34,339 nucleotides of DNA from Clostridium sp. Cult2 (GCF_021655075.1 NZ_PPXX01000058.1:1-34339), one strand, 5' to 3'; positions 1-8,497 are shown, counted from the first letter of the stretch. Numbers and translations are program-made. Notes: a model not told the origin generated them from the letters alone.

Positions 1-70
1 ATCAGCCTTCGCTTCTCTCAGCTTCTTGGGCAAGCCTGACATGAGACGTACATCTGCTTCTTCAGTCGTT
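1..70. other. GC-richer window edge next to the rlmCD stop
   Basis: No complete gene can be called here. By hand count 50 of the first 100 bases are G or C, against 18 of 60 at 541-600, so the composition changes near the end of rlmCD. On the minus strand a frame opens at an ATG (42..40) and stays open for 14 codons to the window edge (MSGLPKKLREAKAD), without a clear ribosome binding site. A second reading begins at a GTG overlapping the rlmCD stop (74..72) and ends after 18 codons. Either may be chance. The segment could be the start of a downstream gene or the junction of an inserted element; the sequence beyond the window decides. Confidence 0.3.
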
Positions 71-1429
71 TCACTCCCTCACAAGCAGTGTTACGACTTC
101 CACATGCCCAGTCATAGGAAACATATCTACTGGTTGTACCTCTTCTACCTTATATCCTTTCTCTTCTAAATATCCAGCATCCCTAGCTAATGTAGACGGA
201 TTACAGGACACATATACTATTTTTTTAGGATTAGCCTTGGTAATTGAACCTATTAAGGATTTATCTAATCCTTTTCTAGGAGGATCTACTACTATTACAT
301 CTATACTAATTCCTTTAGAAATAATCTTAGGCAAAACATCTTCACTTTTCCCTTGAATAAACTCTACATTTTTTACATTATTAATTTTTAAGTTTGCATT
401 TGCATCATCTATGGCATCTTTCACTACTTCTACTCCGTAAACCTTCTTTGCATATTTGGATATATATAATGCTATTGTACCGATACCGCAATATAAATCT
501 ACTACCGTCTCATCACCATTCAAATTCAAATATTCTACTACTTTATTATATAAAACTTCCGTTTGAATATGGTTCACCTGAAAAAAGGATTTGGGAGAAA
601 TTAAAAAATTATACTCTCCAATATAGTCTACAATTTTATTTTTCCCGTATAACTTTATGTCCCTATGTCCTAATACTACTGATGTATCTTTGCTATTAAT
701 ATTTTGATATATACTTACTATTGAAGCAGAAGTAAGCTGTTTATCAGTTAATATCTCTATTAATTGCTCCTTATAAGGAAGTTTTTCTCCCTTTGTAATA
801 ATTACTATCATTACCTTTTTATCTTTTGTCGTTCGTATGATTAAGTTCTTTATTATGCCTTTCTTAGTTCTATTATTATAACCTTCTACTTTGTATTTTT
901 TCATATATTCTTTTACTAAACTTATTATTTCATCTACTATTTTGTATTGAATAATACATTTATCTATAGGGATTAAATCATGAGTTCCTCTTTTAAAATA
1001 ACCTATATTATTATTTTCCCCTATTTTGAACTCTGCTTTATTTCTATATCTATATGGATAATTCATTCCTATAGTATCATTAACTATTACATCTTTTATT
1101 TTTCCTATCCTCTCTAAATTGCTTTTTACCATATCTCTTTTTAATTCTAATTGTTTTTCATATTTAAAATTATGAAACTGACAACCATCACATTGTGGAA
1201 AATACTCGCATTTAGATTTCATTCTATAAGGTGATTTTTCCAGTATTTCTAAAGTCCTTCCTATTCCAAATCGCTTTTTTAATTCCTCTATTTTAACTAG
1301 TACCTTGTCCCCTAAGATTCCACCTTCAACAAAAAAAGTAAAGCCTTCATATCTTCCTACTCCCATTCCATCATTATTTATATCAATAATATTTAATTCT
1401 ATTTTATCTCCAACTTTAAAGCCTTCCAT
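71..1429 (-). CDS. rlmCD: 23S rRNA (uracil-C5)-methyltransferase, RlmCD/RlmD (RumA) family
   Basis: SAM-dependent enzyme that makes 5-methyluridine in 23S rRNA; the Bacillus member RlmCD modifies U747 and U1939. The 452-aa protein has an N-terminal TRAM domain (about 1-60), then a four-cysteine [4Fe-4S] site (Cys74, Cys80, Cys83, Cys158). The C-terminal Rossmann methyltransferase domain has the SAM motif DLYCGIGT (about 311-318), the DPPRKG motif (about 382-387) and the nucleophile Cys409 in SCNPSTLARD. I chose ATG at 1429 because AAAGGAGT lies just upstream. An in-frame ATG at 1459 lies inside a terminator-like hairpin and has no ribosome binding site. The last codons merge into the GC-richer window edge, and this gene family's 3' end is used as an integration site by some streptococcal elements. 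Length and motifs look intact. Confidence 0.95.
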   Translation of the reverse strand: MEGFKVGDKIELNIIDINNDGMGVGRYEGFTFFVEGGILGDKVLVKIEELKKRFGIGRTLEILEKSPYRMKSKCEYFPQCDGCQFHNFKYEKQLELKRDMVKSNLERIGKIKDVIVNDTIGMNYPYRYRNKAEFKIGENNNIGYFKRGTHDLIPIDKCIIQYKIVDEIISLVKEYMKKYKVEGYNNRTKKGIIKNLIIRTTKDKKVMIVIITKGEKLPYKEQLIEILTDKQLTSASIVSIYQNINSKDTSVVLGHRDIKLYGKNKIVDYIGEYNFLISPKSFFQVNHIQTEVLYNKVVEYLNLNGDETVVDLYCGIGTIALYISKYAKKVYGVEVVKDAIDDANANLKINNVKNVEFIQGKSEDVLPKIISKGISIDVIVVDPPRKGLDKSLIGSITKANPKKIVYVSCNPSTLARDAGYLEEKGYKVEEVQPVDMFPMTGHVEVVTLLVRE

Positions 1430-1444
1430 ATAATACTCCTTTCC

Positions 1445-1472
1445 AAAAAAACAAGGCACTAAACGTGCCCTT
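1445..1472 (-). terminator. Intrinsic terminator-like hairpin in the rlmCD leader
   Basis: On the minus strand AAGGGCAC, a 5-nt loop and GTGCCTT form a 7-bp stem with one G-U pair, followed by TG and seven T. It ends only about 16 nt before the rlmCD start and directly abuts the AAAGGAGT ribosome binding site. No promoter fits between hairpin and start codon, so any rlmCD transcript must contain it. It may end upstream transcription with partial read-through, or act as an attenuator. Confidence 0.7.
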
Positions 1473-1568
1473 CTAGAATCAGTATCCCTTTTATCTCTTA
1501 TTTAATTCTAACCAATATTTACTAATTTATACTATTTACTGTAAATTCTAGTATATGAGCATAATCCT

Positions 1569-1597
1569 AGTATATACTCTATTTATTATATTCTCAA
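1569..1597 (-). promoter_or_regulatory. Sigma-A-type promoter for rlmCD
   Basis: On the minus strand TTGAGA (1597..1592), a 17-bp spacer and TATACT (1574..1569) match the vegetative consensus well. Transcription would start near 1562 and give a leader of about 130 nt carrying the terminator-like hairpin at 1445-1472. The leader also contains CTAGAAT and, directly before the terminator stem, its complement ATTCTAG, which could pair. Confidence 0.6.
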
Positions 1598-1627
1598 TAT
1601 TAACTAATAATAATTGTTAACTTATCT

Positions 1628-1831
1628 TTATGAAGTTTCAAAATATTTATCCTCCAAATCCTCTAAATGATTAAAAATATACACTAAATCTTCACCAAAA
1701 TTCAGTAAAGAATAGTATGTATTACTCCCATTAGTTATCTTCTCTATAACCTTCTTATCTATGAGTATGGATAATTTCCTATTTAGTTCTATATGACTTA
1801 TGTAGGGAATACTTCTTTCATCAACTTTACT
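1628..1831 (-). pseudogene. Winged-helix regulator remnant without start codon, in frame after uvsE
   Basis: Immediately after the uvsE stop, in the same frame, the minus strand stays open for 67 codons and ends in TAA at 1630..1628. The translation looks protein-like, not like noncoding DNA: it contains NRKLSILIDKKVIEKI, then TYYSLLNFGEDLVYIF, then HLEDLEDKY. This resembles the recognition helix, wing and last helix of a winged-helix regulator (HxlR-like is my best guess). There is no ATG or GTG in frame, and the only TTG lies close to the end, so it is probably the decayed 3' part of a regulator gene. Read-through of the uvsE stop is a less likely alternative. Family assignment is by eye. 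Confidence 0.45.
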
Positions 1832-2788
1832 TTATAACTCAAAGGTAGAAGAATCTATCCACTTCCAATCCTTTCTCAATTTTTTTATTGAACCTGCAAG
1901 GTTAAATAAAGCAAGGTCCTTTTTCTTTGCTTCTAGCATAATATCTATATCTTTATTTAATGGCTTGCAAAGCTCTATGAATTCAACAAAATCCTTCCCA
2001 TCAATAAAATCTGCATGTTTTCTATCTTTTGGGTGTTCCTTAGGACTTGAGAAATGGAGTTTTGGTGGCAATTTTTCACCTTTCCATGTATTCAATATAT
2101 CTGGTAATATCTCTTCTATACTATAACCGCCATCGTTGCATATATGGTGATGAACATCTAATACCATGGGAATACCCAAAATTTTACACAATTGAAGAGT
2201 TTCCATGGCGGTAAATGTTTTATCATCATTTTCTAAAATGAGTTTAGATGTTATTTCATCAGGATATTTTTTAAAATTATTTTCAAACCTTTTAATAGCT
2301 GTCTTTTTACCCCCCGTAGCACTTCCTATATGGAGTACCATTTTACCAAGGGGATATCCCATATCTTTAAATAAATTAACATGAAACCATAGATTTCTCT
2401 TTGTACTTTCCACTACCTTATCATTAACGCTATTTATTACATTAAATTGATCTGGATGGGTGTCTATTCTCATATTATATTTTTTTATTAAATCTCCAAT
2501 AATCTTAAAATCCACAGCAAAGATTTTTCTATAATCCCAATTTACCTCTGGATGGGTAGCAAGGGGAATAAGGGAAGAGGTTATTCTATAAAAATGAATA
2601 TTATTTTGTATATTGTATTTCAGTATCTTTCTTAAATCCACTATATTAGAGTAGGAAACCTTTTTAAGTTTGTTTAGTTTTTCTTCTTCCGTTGTCAGCT
2701 TTTGATAATATGTGTAAGTTACATTGCTAGAAGATGTGGTTTTGGGAAGACCTAAAGCAATTGAAACGTAGCCTAATCTAACTCTCAT
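1832..2788 (-). CDS. uvsE: UV damage endonuclease UvsE (UVDE family)
   Basis: Endonuclease that nicks DNA 5' of UV photoproducts and other lesions, starting a repair route independent of UvrABC. The 318-aa protein is a complete TIM-barrel UVDE enzyme. Likely metal and active-site residues, aligned by eye to the Thermus enzyme, are His79, His111 (THPDQF), His153, Glu186 (LENDD), Asp211 and His214 (LDVHHH), Lys243, His245, His258 and Glu286. The start ATG follows a weak GGTGG ribosome binding site. It stands alone: DJ-1/PfpI is 230 bp upstream and a regulator remnant follows directly. In this window it complements UvrC at the far right. Confidence 0.93.
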   Translation of the reverse strand: MRVRLGYVSIALGLPKTTSSSNVTYTYYQKLTTEEEKLNKLKKVSYSNIVDLRKILKYNIQNNIHFYRITSSLIPLATHPEVNWDYRKIFAVDFKIIGDLIKKYNMRIDTHPDQFNVINSVNDKVVESTKRNLWFHVNLFKDMGYPLGKMVLHIGSATGGKKTAIKRFENNFKKYPDEITSKLILENDDKTFTAMETLQLCKILGIPMVLDVHHHICNDGGYSIEEILPDILNTWKGEKLPPKLHFSSPKEHPKDRKHADFIDGKDFVEFIELCKPLNKDIDIMLEAKKKDLALFNLAGSIKKLRKDWKWIDSSTFEL

Positions 2789-2969
2789 AAATACACCACC
2801 ATAATTTTTTCTATAACCTTAGTATATATATTAAGTATATAAGAATACCTAATTTCCTAAATTAATTACGAAATTAACCTATATTATTAACCTTGCCATA
2901 GACTTTTCAAATGGACTTAAATCCAAAATGATTTAGGGCTTATATATTAATATGTCCATTATAATATTT

Positions 2970-3018
2970 GAAGCATCCTTAAGGTAATATACTCCCTTTT
3001 AGAATGCTTCTTTTTTTA
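2970..3018 (+). terminator. Plus-oriented terminator-like hairpin between pfpI and uvsE
   Basis: GAAGCAT (2970-2976) pairs with ATGCTTC (3004-3010), with a possible inner AAGG/CCTT stem, and is followed on the plus strand by seven T. On the minus strand the hairpin is not followed by a T run. The polarity therefore fits a plus-strand transcript, although the neighbouring genes are all on the minus strand. It may still stop minus-strand transcription weakly. Confidence 0.45.
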
Positions 3019-3531
3019 TTAATTTTCATTTAATTTTTCAATTATTTTCTTTAGAAATACTGGCAAGTCTTTAGGTGTCCTAGAAGTAATTAAATTTCCA
3101 TCCACTACTACTTCCTCATCTAAATAATCCGCTCCTGCATTTATTAGATCATCCTTGATAGAAAAGAACGAAGTTACTTTTCTACCTTTAAGATTACAAG
3201 ATGATGCCATCATCCATGGACCATGGCAGATTGCAGCTATTAGCTTGTTTTCCTTATCCATATCTTTTACAAAATCGACTGTGTATTTACACCTTCTCAT
3301 ATAATCGGGAGAAAAACCTCCTGGAATGATTACTCCATCATAATCCTTTGCTGATATTTCCTTAGATGAATGGGTGCTTTTTTCACTAAGACCTGATTTT
3401 GAAATATAATTAGTTTCCTTTTCAGTTCCCACAAGGTGAACTTCATACCCTTCTTCTAATAACCTAAAATAAGGATAGATTAACTCCCTTTCATCAAACA
3501 TATTCTCTATTAATATGGCTATTCTTTTCAT
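3019..3531 (-). CDS. DJ-1/PfpI family protein (type 1 glutamine amidotransferase-like)
   Basis: A 170-aa single-domain protein of the PfpI/YhbO/DJ-1 superfamily. Characterised members are stress-related hydrolases, proposed glyoxalases or deglycases; the exact reaction cannot be told from sequence. The nucleophile elbow AICHGPW places Cys102 next to His103, a conserved acidic residue lies in FDERE (12-16), and PGGFSPD (70-76) forms the usual glycine turn. Start ATG at 3531 is preceded by a strong AAAGGAG. It follows the ABC exporter genes by about 155 bp on the same strand, with a 16-bp palindrome in between, so it probably has its own promoter. Confidence 0.88.
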   Translation of the reverse strand: MKRIAILIENMFDERELIYPYFRLLEEGYEVHLVGTEKETNYISKSGLSEKSTHSSKEISAKDYDGVIIPGGFSPDYMRRCKYTVDFVKDMDKENKLIAAICHGPWMMASSCNLKGRKVTSFFSIKDDLINAGADYLDEEVVVDGNLITSRTPKDLPVFLKKIIEKLNEN

Positions 3532-3631
3532 TATTATCTCCTTTCTATAGTGCTTATAATCTTTTCTACATTATAGTTACCCTAATAAACCATATATTAA
3601 AACAATATTTATCATCCACTTTTTTCTCTAT

Positions 3632-3647
3632 AAATGATATATCATTT
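3632..3647. repeat. 16-bp perfect palindrome upstream of the DJ-1/PfpI gene
   Basis: AAATGATATATCATTT is a perfect 16-bp palindrome lying 100 bp before the DJ-1/PfpI start and 38 bp after the ABC exporter stop. A TATAAT-like hexamer on the minus strand (3575..3570) lies between it and the gene. The size and symmetry fit a dimeric regulator's operator, but AT-rich DNA yields such palindromes by chance. Confidence 0.35.
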
Positions 3648-3685
3648 CTTTCACAAGCTTAGCAGGTTTATGTGCTGCCAACTTT

Positions 3686-5434
3686 TTAATTATTTCCTTT
3701 TACCTGAAGGTCATAAAGATGTTTATATATTCCTTCCATAGATATTAAATCCATATGTCTTCCCTTTTCCATAACCTTTCCATCTTGAAGAACGTAGATT
3801 TCATCTGCTGCTTCAATTGTTGAAAGTCTATGAGCTATAGCTAATGTAGTTCGTCCTTCCATTAACCTATCTAGTGCTAACTGTACAAGCTGTTCAGATT
3901 CAGAATCAAGAGCAGATGTAGCTTCATCTAGAAGCAATATGGGAGCATTTTTGAGAATTGCCCTTGCTATTGCAATACGCTGTTTCTGTCCTCCTGAAAG
4001 ATTGGCACCCTTTTCATCTACCATGGTATTGTATCCATCAGGAGTCTCCATTATGAAATCATGAGCATATGCCATTTTTGCTGACTTTATTATTTCCTCC
4101 TTTGTTGCATCCAACCTACCATACTTTATATTTTCTTCAATAGTTCCATAAAAAAGATAGGAATCTTGGGGTACATAAGCAACCATTTCTCTTAATTCTC
4201 TTAATGATTTACTCCCTATGGATTTACCATCTACAAATATCTCACCATCATCTACATTATAAAATCCCATAAGTAATTTTATCAATGTACTTTTTCCCCC
4301 TCCACTTGCTCCTACAATTGCTGCCATTTTCCCTTCCTCTACAGATATATCAACCTTATTTAGCACTCTTTCATCATCATAGCTAAAGCAAACTTTTTTC
4401 ATCTCTATCATACTGTTTGAAAAAAGATCGCTTTTGTTATACTCTTTAGTATTATATGATTCAGTAGGGCTATTTAATAACTCAAATACTCTACATGCAC
4501 CAGCAAGAGATTTTTGAATACCAGCAATAAATTGTCCAATATTCTCAAATAAAAAGCTCGCATTTCCTTGCAAATGCAATATTGCTGCTATTGTACCAAT
4601 GTCTGTTTTCCCTTTCATTGACATATATAAGCCTAATGTAAGCAATCCTATTGTCTTTAAAGTTCCATATGTATCATTAATAACCTCTAATATAGAGCTT
4701 ATCTTTCCCCCTTTGATAACTGCTGCATTTAAATTCCCATTTTCATTTTCATATTTATCAAATATCTTACCTTCTATATTAAACATCTTTGTTTCCATAA
4801 ATCCATCTGATACATCAATTAAACTCTGAGTCATCCCGCCCATTCTTCTCTGCACATCATCTCCAGCCCTTCTCAAAGGTTTGCTGAATAAAATGCTTAT
4901 AAAAACAGACACCAATCCAATAACAATAGCTATTATAGCAAATTGCCAATCCATTAATAACATGGAAATTATAGCAACAGTCCCATGTATAAAAGCAAAT
5001 GAAAGCATAGGAATGTGAGTCATGTATACCTCTTGGATAGCATCAATGTCATTTGTCATTCTAGTAATTAAATCCCCTGTGTGTCGCCCTTCAAAATTTT
5101 TCACAGTCAAGGATTCCATATGTTTAAATACACCAATTCTAATATTGCCCATGGCTTTTATGGCATAACATTGGTGTAAATACTTAAATAATGGCTGCAG
5201 TATAAAAGCTATTAAAAAGGATCCTATCGCTATGAAAAATGCTCTTTTTATCAACAAAATATTGCCATAGGTTATTGCATTTATAACATCCTTCATTATA
5301 TAGGCAAGAACGATATTATAGCATATGGATGTAAATCCAGAATCAACTATCACTGAAATTATATATTTTATTATGTGAGGTTTCATAAATAATAGAATTC
5401 TTATAAGTTCATTTTCCTTTAGCTTTTTACGCAT
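3686..5434 (-). CDS. ABC exporter, fused membrane and ATPase domains, second subunit
   Basis: Half-transporter of the type IV (MsbA/LmrA-like) exporter class, 582 aa. An N-terminal region of about six membrane helices (about 20-310) is followed by an ATPase domain with Walker A GASGGGKST (375-383), Q-loop YVPQD, signature LSGGQ (479-483), Walker B ILLLDE (499-504) and His535. I chose ATG at 5434, not the longer frame starting at 5548, because GGGAGGAA sits 7 nt upstream and the extra N-terminus would lie wholly inside the previous gene. It overlaps the 5427-7196 gene by 8 bp, so the two are translationally coupled and very likely form a heterodimer. The substrate is unknown; drugs, peptides or lipids are all possible. 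Confidence 0.9.
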   Translation of the reverse strand: MRKKLKENELIRILLFMKPHIIKYIISVIVDSGFTSICYNIVLAYIMKDVINAITYGNILLIKRAFFIAIGSFLIAFILQPLFKYLHQCYAIKAMGNIRIGVFKHMESLTVKNFEGRHTGDLITRMTNDIDAIQEVYMTHIPMLSFAFIHGTVAIISMLLMDWQFAIIAIVIGLVSVFISILFSKPLRRAGDDVQRRMGGMTQSLIDVSDGFMETKMFNIEGKIFDKYENENGNLNAAVIKGGKISSILEVINDTYGTLKTIGLLTLGLYMSMKGKTDIGTIAAILHLQGNASFLFENIGQFIAGIQKSLAGACRVFELLNSPTESYNTKEYNKSDLFSNSMIEMKKVCFSYDDERVLNKVDISVEEGKMAAIVGASGGGKSTLIKLLMGFYNVDDGEIFVDGKSIGSKSLRELREMVAYVPQDSYLFYGTIEENIKYGRLDATKEEIIKSAKMAYAHDFIMETPDGYNTMVDEKGANLSGGQKQRIAIARAILKNAPILLLDEATSALDSESEQLVQLALDRLMEGRTTLAIAHRLSTIEAADEIYVLQDGKVMEKGRHMDLISMEGIYKHLYDLQVKGNN

Positions 5435-7196
5435 TTGCCATTCCTCCCTCATAATCTCTAAAATTAATTTGCTTATTATACAGTATCTTGTAGAAACTGT
5501 CTCTAACAATAAGTTCCTCGTGTACTCCTCTTTCAATGATTTCTCCATCTTTCATAACTAATATCATATCTGCATTTTTTATTGTAGATAACCTATGAGC
5601 AACCATTAATACTGTACGATTTTTCATAAAATCATAAAGTGATTTTTGTACCAGACTTTCCGATTCAAGGTCTAAAGCTGAGGTAGCTTCATCTAAAAGA
5701 AGTATTGGAGCATCCTTTAATATAGCTCTAGCAAGGGAAATCCTCTGCTGCTCTCCCCCAGATAGTTTAACACTTCCATCACCTATTACTGTGTTGTATC
5801 CATTTGGTAAACTCGTTATAAAATCATGTGCATTTGCAAGTCTTGCAGCCTTTATAATCTCGTCTTCTGTAGCTTCTTCCCTTCCATAGGCTATATTCTC
5901 TAATATTGTTGTTGGGAATAAATAGGTGTTTTGTGATACATAGGATATATTTCTTCTTATATCTGAAGGACTGCAATACTTTAAATTATTTCCTAAAACT
6001 TCAATATTTCCCTCCTGGTTTTTATACAAACTACACAACAGTTTCAATATCGTAGTCTTACCACATCCACTTGGTCCAACAATTGCTGTAATAGTCCCTT
6101 TTGCTAATTGAAAACTTATGTTACTTAAAACCTGATTCTCCCCATTGTATCCAAAGTAAACCCCTGAAAATTCTATAGCTGGATAATTATCCTTAGTTTT
6201 GAATTTCTCACCAACTGGAAATTCTATCTCTTCGTTAATAATCTCAAATATTCTATCAACAGCTGGTATGGCCAAACGCATTTGCTTATTTAAACCAAGT
6301 ATAGCCTCCACAGGAGTAAATAGATACCAAATTAATTGAGTGCTAGCCAAAAGCTGACCTACTGTAATTTCACCTTTAATTGCAAGATATCCGCCAAATA
6401 AAGGTATTATGAGTTGTGGTATATATCTTAAAGCAAGGAAAAGTCTCATTAGATTTGCATTTATCCTCACTATTTTTTCTCCCTTGTTAATCATTTCTTC
6501 TATATTTTTCTTATACTTTTTGAATAAGATTTCTTCCAAACTAAATGATTTCAATATATAGACCCCATTTATTGTATCCTTTGCAAGTGCATTTATCTTC
6601 GCAGTATCCTCAATTATCTGTCTCGAATTTTTCTCCATAGGCTTTGAAACCATATTAAATAAATATCCTGTAAGTGGTATTAAAACTACACTAGAGAAAA
6701 GCAGCTTCCAGTTTATAGAATACATATATATAAATGCAGCTATAAACATAACTAGATTTAATATAATTTCAGGTATGAATCCAATTAACTCCGTGACCAT
6801 TGATATATCATTATTTATTCTGGAAACAATATCACCAGAATGATATTTCTCTTTAACTTTCAATGGTAATTCTATGAAGTGCTTAACAATATAGTTTCTT
6901 ATATTATAAGCAAAATTCCCTTTATAACTTACTGATGAATACTTCTGTATATAACCAACAATAATACCCACAACTACTATAATAATAGTAAAGTATACAA
7001 GGCTTTTAAACTCACTAACCTGCCTATTTATGGCCATATCAGTAAGATTTCTTGTTGCAAAGGAAAAGTAAATCGTTATCATTCCTTTTAAAAAAGCTGC
7101 AATACAATTTAGAACTATCCAGCCTCTTAAGGGTCTTAAAAATGGTCCCAATTGGCTTAACCTTTCAAAAAGACTATTTTCTTTTTTTGCTTTCAT
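5427..7196 (-). CDS. ABC exporter, fused membrane and ATPase domains, first subunit
   Basis: Partner half-transporter of 589 aa with the same layout: about six membrane helices (about 25-310), then an ATPase domain with Walker A GPSGCGKT (374-381), YVSQN Q-loop, signature LSGGE (478-482), Walker B ILLLDE (498-503) and His534. Both subunits keep the catalytic glutamate after Walker B, so neither ATP site looks degenerate, unlike many heterodimeric exporters. The ATG follows AAAGGAGG. The gene is separated from the upstream ArsR-type regulator by an intrinsic terminator and about 190 bp, so the exporter pair has its own promoter, which I could not place confidently. The regulator is the obvious candidate to control it. 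Confidence 0.9.
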   Translation of the reverse strand: MKAKKENSLFERLSQLGPFLRPLRGWIVLNCIAAFLKGMITIYFSFATRNLTDMAINRQVSEFKSLVYFTIIIVVVGIIVGYIQKYSSVSYKGNFAYNIRNYIVKHFIELPLKVKEKYHSGDIVSRINNDISMVTELIGFIPEIILNLVMFIAAFIYMYSINWKLLFSSVVLIPLTGYLFNMVSKPMEKNSRQIIEDTAKINALAKDTINGVYILKSFSLEEILFKKYKKNIEEMINKGEKIVRINANLMRLFLALRYIPQLIIPLFGGYLAIKGEITVGQLLASTQLIWYLFTPVEAILGLNKQMRLAIPAVDRIFEIINEEIEFPVGEKFKTKDNYPAIEFSGVYFGYNGENQVLSNISFQLAKGTITAIVGPSGCGKTTILKLLCSLYKNQEGNIEVLGNNLKYCSPSDIRRNISYVSQNTYLFPTTILENIAYGREEATEDEIIKAARLANAHDFITSLPNGYNTVIGDGSVKLSGGEQQRISLARAILKDAPILLLDEATSALDLESESLVQKSLYDFMKNRTVLMVAHRLSTIKNADMILVMKDGEIIERGVHEELIVRDSFYKILYNKQINFRDYEGGMANA

Positions 7197-7380
7197 GTTT
7201 TTTCCTCCTTTTATTTCTTATAAAAGCATTGATGCTCTAATGGTATCTTTCCATACATCCACTACAGACTTATTTAGTTATATATGTAATACTAACTTTC
7301 CATTATGTTTTATATAGGATGTTTAGAAAAATATTTGTGTTTAATTGTAACTTTCTATATTTTTCGAATGTTATGTTTGA

Positions 7381-7410
7381 AAAAATGCATGAGTTTGGGC
7401 TACTCATGCA
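7381..7410 (-). terminator. Intrinsic terminator of the ArsR-type regulator gene
   Basis: On the minus strand TGCATGAGT and ACTCATGCA form a perfect 9-bp stem with a 7-nt loop followed by six T. The left arm contains the last codons and stop of the regulator gene. It separates that gene from the ABC exporter genes. Confidence 0.85.
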
Positions 7411-8497
7411 GATAGATTTTCATTGCCTCATTAAACAACTCCCGAAGTTTATCCTTATTAAGATAATAATAGAACCTATGCTCATACCTCTGGAAGTCCA
7501 CTATTCCTAATTCTTGTAGGTTTGTTAAATGATACGAGGTTGTGGCTGCACTCATGCCTATCTCTTCTGCTATTTCATTTACATACCAGGGCTTCTCAGC
7601 CAAAAGCTCAATTATACTCATCCTACGCTTATCAGAAATAGCCTTTAAAAAATTCAATATTCTTTCCCTTTCAGGTTCTTCCTTAATAAACCTCCATGTT
7701 TCACTCCCAAAAATAATACATTCTATGCCTTTCCTTGAAGACCAGTAATCAGAACCCCTGTATTTAAAAAAGCTTATGTGAATCATAATTACTTGTCCAA
7801 AAACATTTATATCCTTTAAAAAATATTTTCTGCAAAATTTTTCAGAATTTGATAAGAACTCCTTCTCATACTGTTCCATTGCTGGTAATATTGCTTTATG
7901 TATTTCCTCTTCAAAGGGCATATATGCCTTTTCATAGAACTGCTTAAAAAGCATAATATATCTTTGTTTTGTTTCTTTAGGATTTTCAATACTTTCTATA
8001 AGTTTCAGTTTCATATTTTCATCGGTTAATTCAAGTTTTTCAATAATATTCAGCAGTTCATTAGGATTATTTTTAATCATATCCCAATCATAAACTTCAT
8101 GAATATTCTTATTATTGTTTTCATAAAATATACTCTCTATCACATATGAAATCATTGTGTATTCATCACTTTTATCAATTATTTCGAGCATTTCTTCAAT
8201 AGTATTTACCTTAGGATTATGGTTTAGGTATGACATATAAATTGTTACTCCCATTGCAGTACAATAAGTGCATGTATATTTATGAAAAAAGTACTGAAGC
8301 TCCCATCTCATGTAGCTTGATAGCCTTCCTTTCATATTGTCTACCATATCTATTATGCTTTGCATATTCCCTTTAACCTTTTTATCAATATCCTCTAAAA
8401 GTTCATCCTCAAATGATACTGCAATAAGTGCATACAATAACTCCAAAGGTTTGCTAAATGTAAAGTTAAATTCCTTACCATTTATCTTGTGTATCAT
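7400..8497 (-). CDS. ArsR-type winged-helix regulator with large N-terminal domain
   Basis: A 365-aa regulator. The C-terminal 90 residues (about 276-360) are a clear ArsR-like winged helix: ISDKRRMSIIELLAEKPW, the recognition helix SAATTSYHLTNLQELGIV (316-333), then a wing rich in Tyr and Phe. The N-terminal 270 residues are mostly helical and I do not recognise a named domain; a CTYC pair (Cys76, Cys79) stands out as a possible metal or redox site. Such long regulators often sit beside exporters in clostridia. It precedes the ABC exporter pair on the same strand but ends at its own terminator. A strong promoter lies at 8569-8597 with a palindrome over the -35 box, which suggests autoregulation. 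Ligand unknown. Confidence 0.85.
   Translation of the reverse strand: MIHKINGKEFNFTFSKPLELLYALIAVSFEDELLEDIDKKVKGNMQSIIDMVDNMKGRLSSYMRWELQYFFHKYTCTYCTAMGVTIYMSYLNHNPKVNTIEEMLEIIDKSDEYTMISYVIESIFYENNNKNIHEVYDWDMIKNNPNELLNIIEKLELTDENMKLKLIESIENPKETKQRYIMLFKQFYEKAYMPFEEEIHKAILPAMEQYEKEFLSNSEKFCRKYFLKDINVFGQVIMIHISFFKYRGSDYWSSRKGIECIIFGSETWRFIKEEPERERILNFLKAISDKRRMSIIELLAEKPWYVNEIAEEIGMSAATTSYHLTNLQELGIVDFQRYEHRFYYYLNKDKLRELFNEAMKIYLHE

Noticed and set aside
5435-5548. N-terminal extension of the second ABC subunit
   Set aside because: It would lie entirely inside the upstream subunit gene, lacks a ribosome binding site, and a strong one precedes ATG at 5434.
7197-7380. Specific promoter or copy of the TTGTCA operator before the ABC exporter genes
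   Set aside because: Several AT-rich hexamers exist, but no pair with good spacing and no clear copy of the palindrome could be supported.
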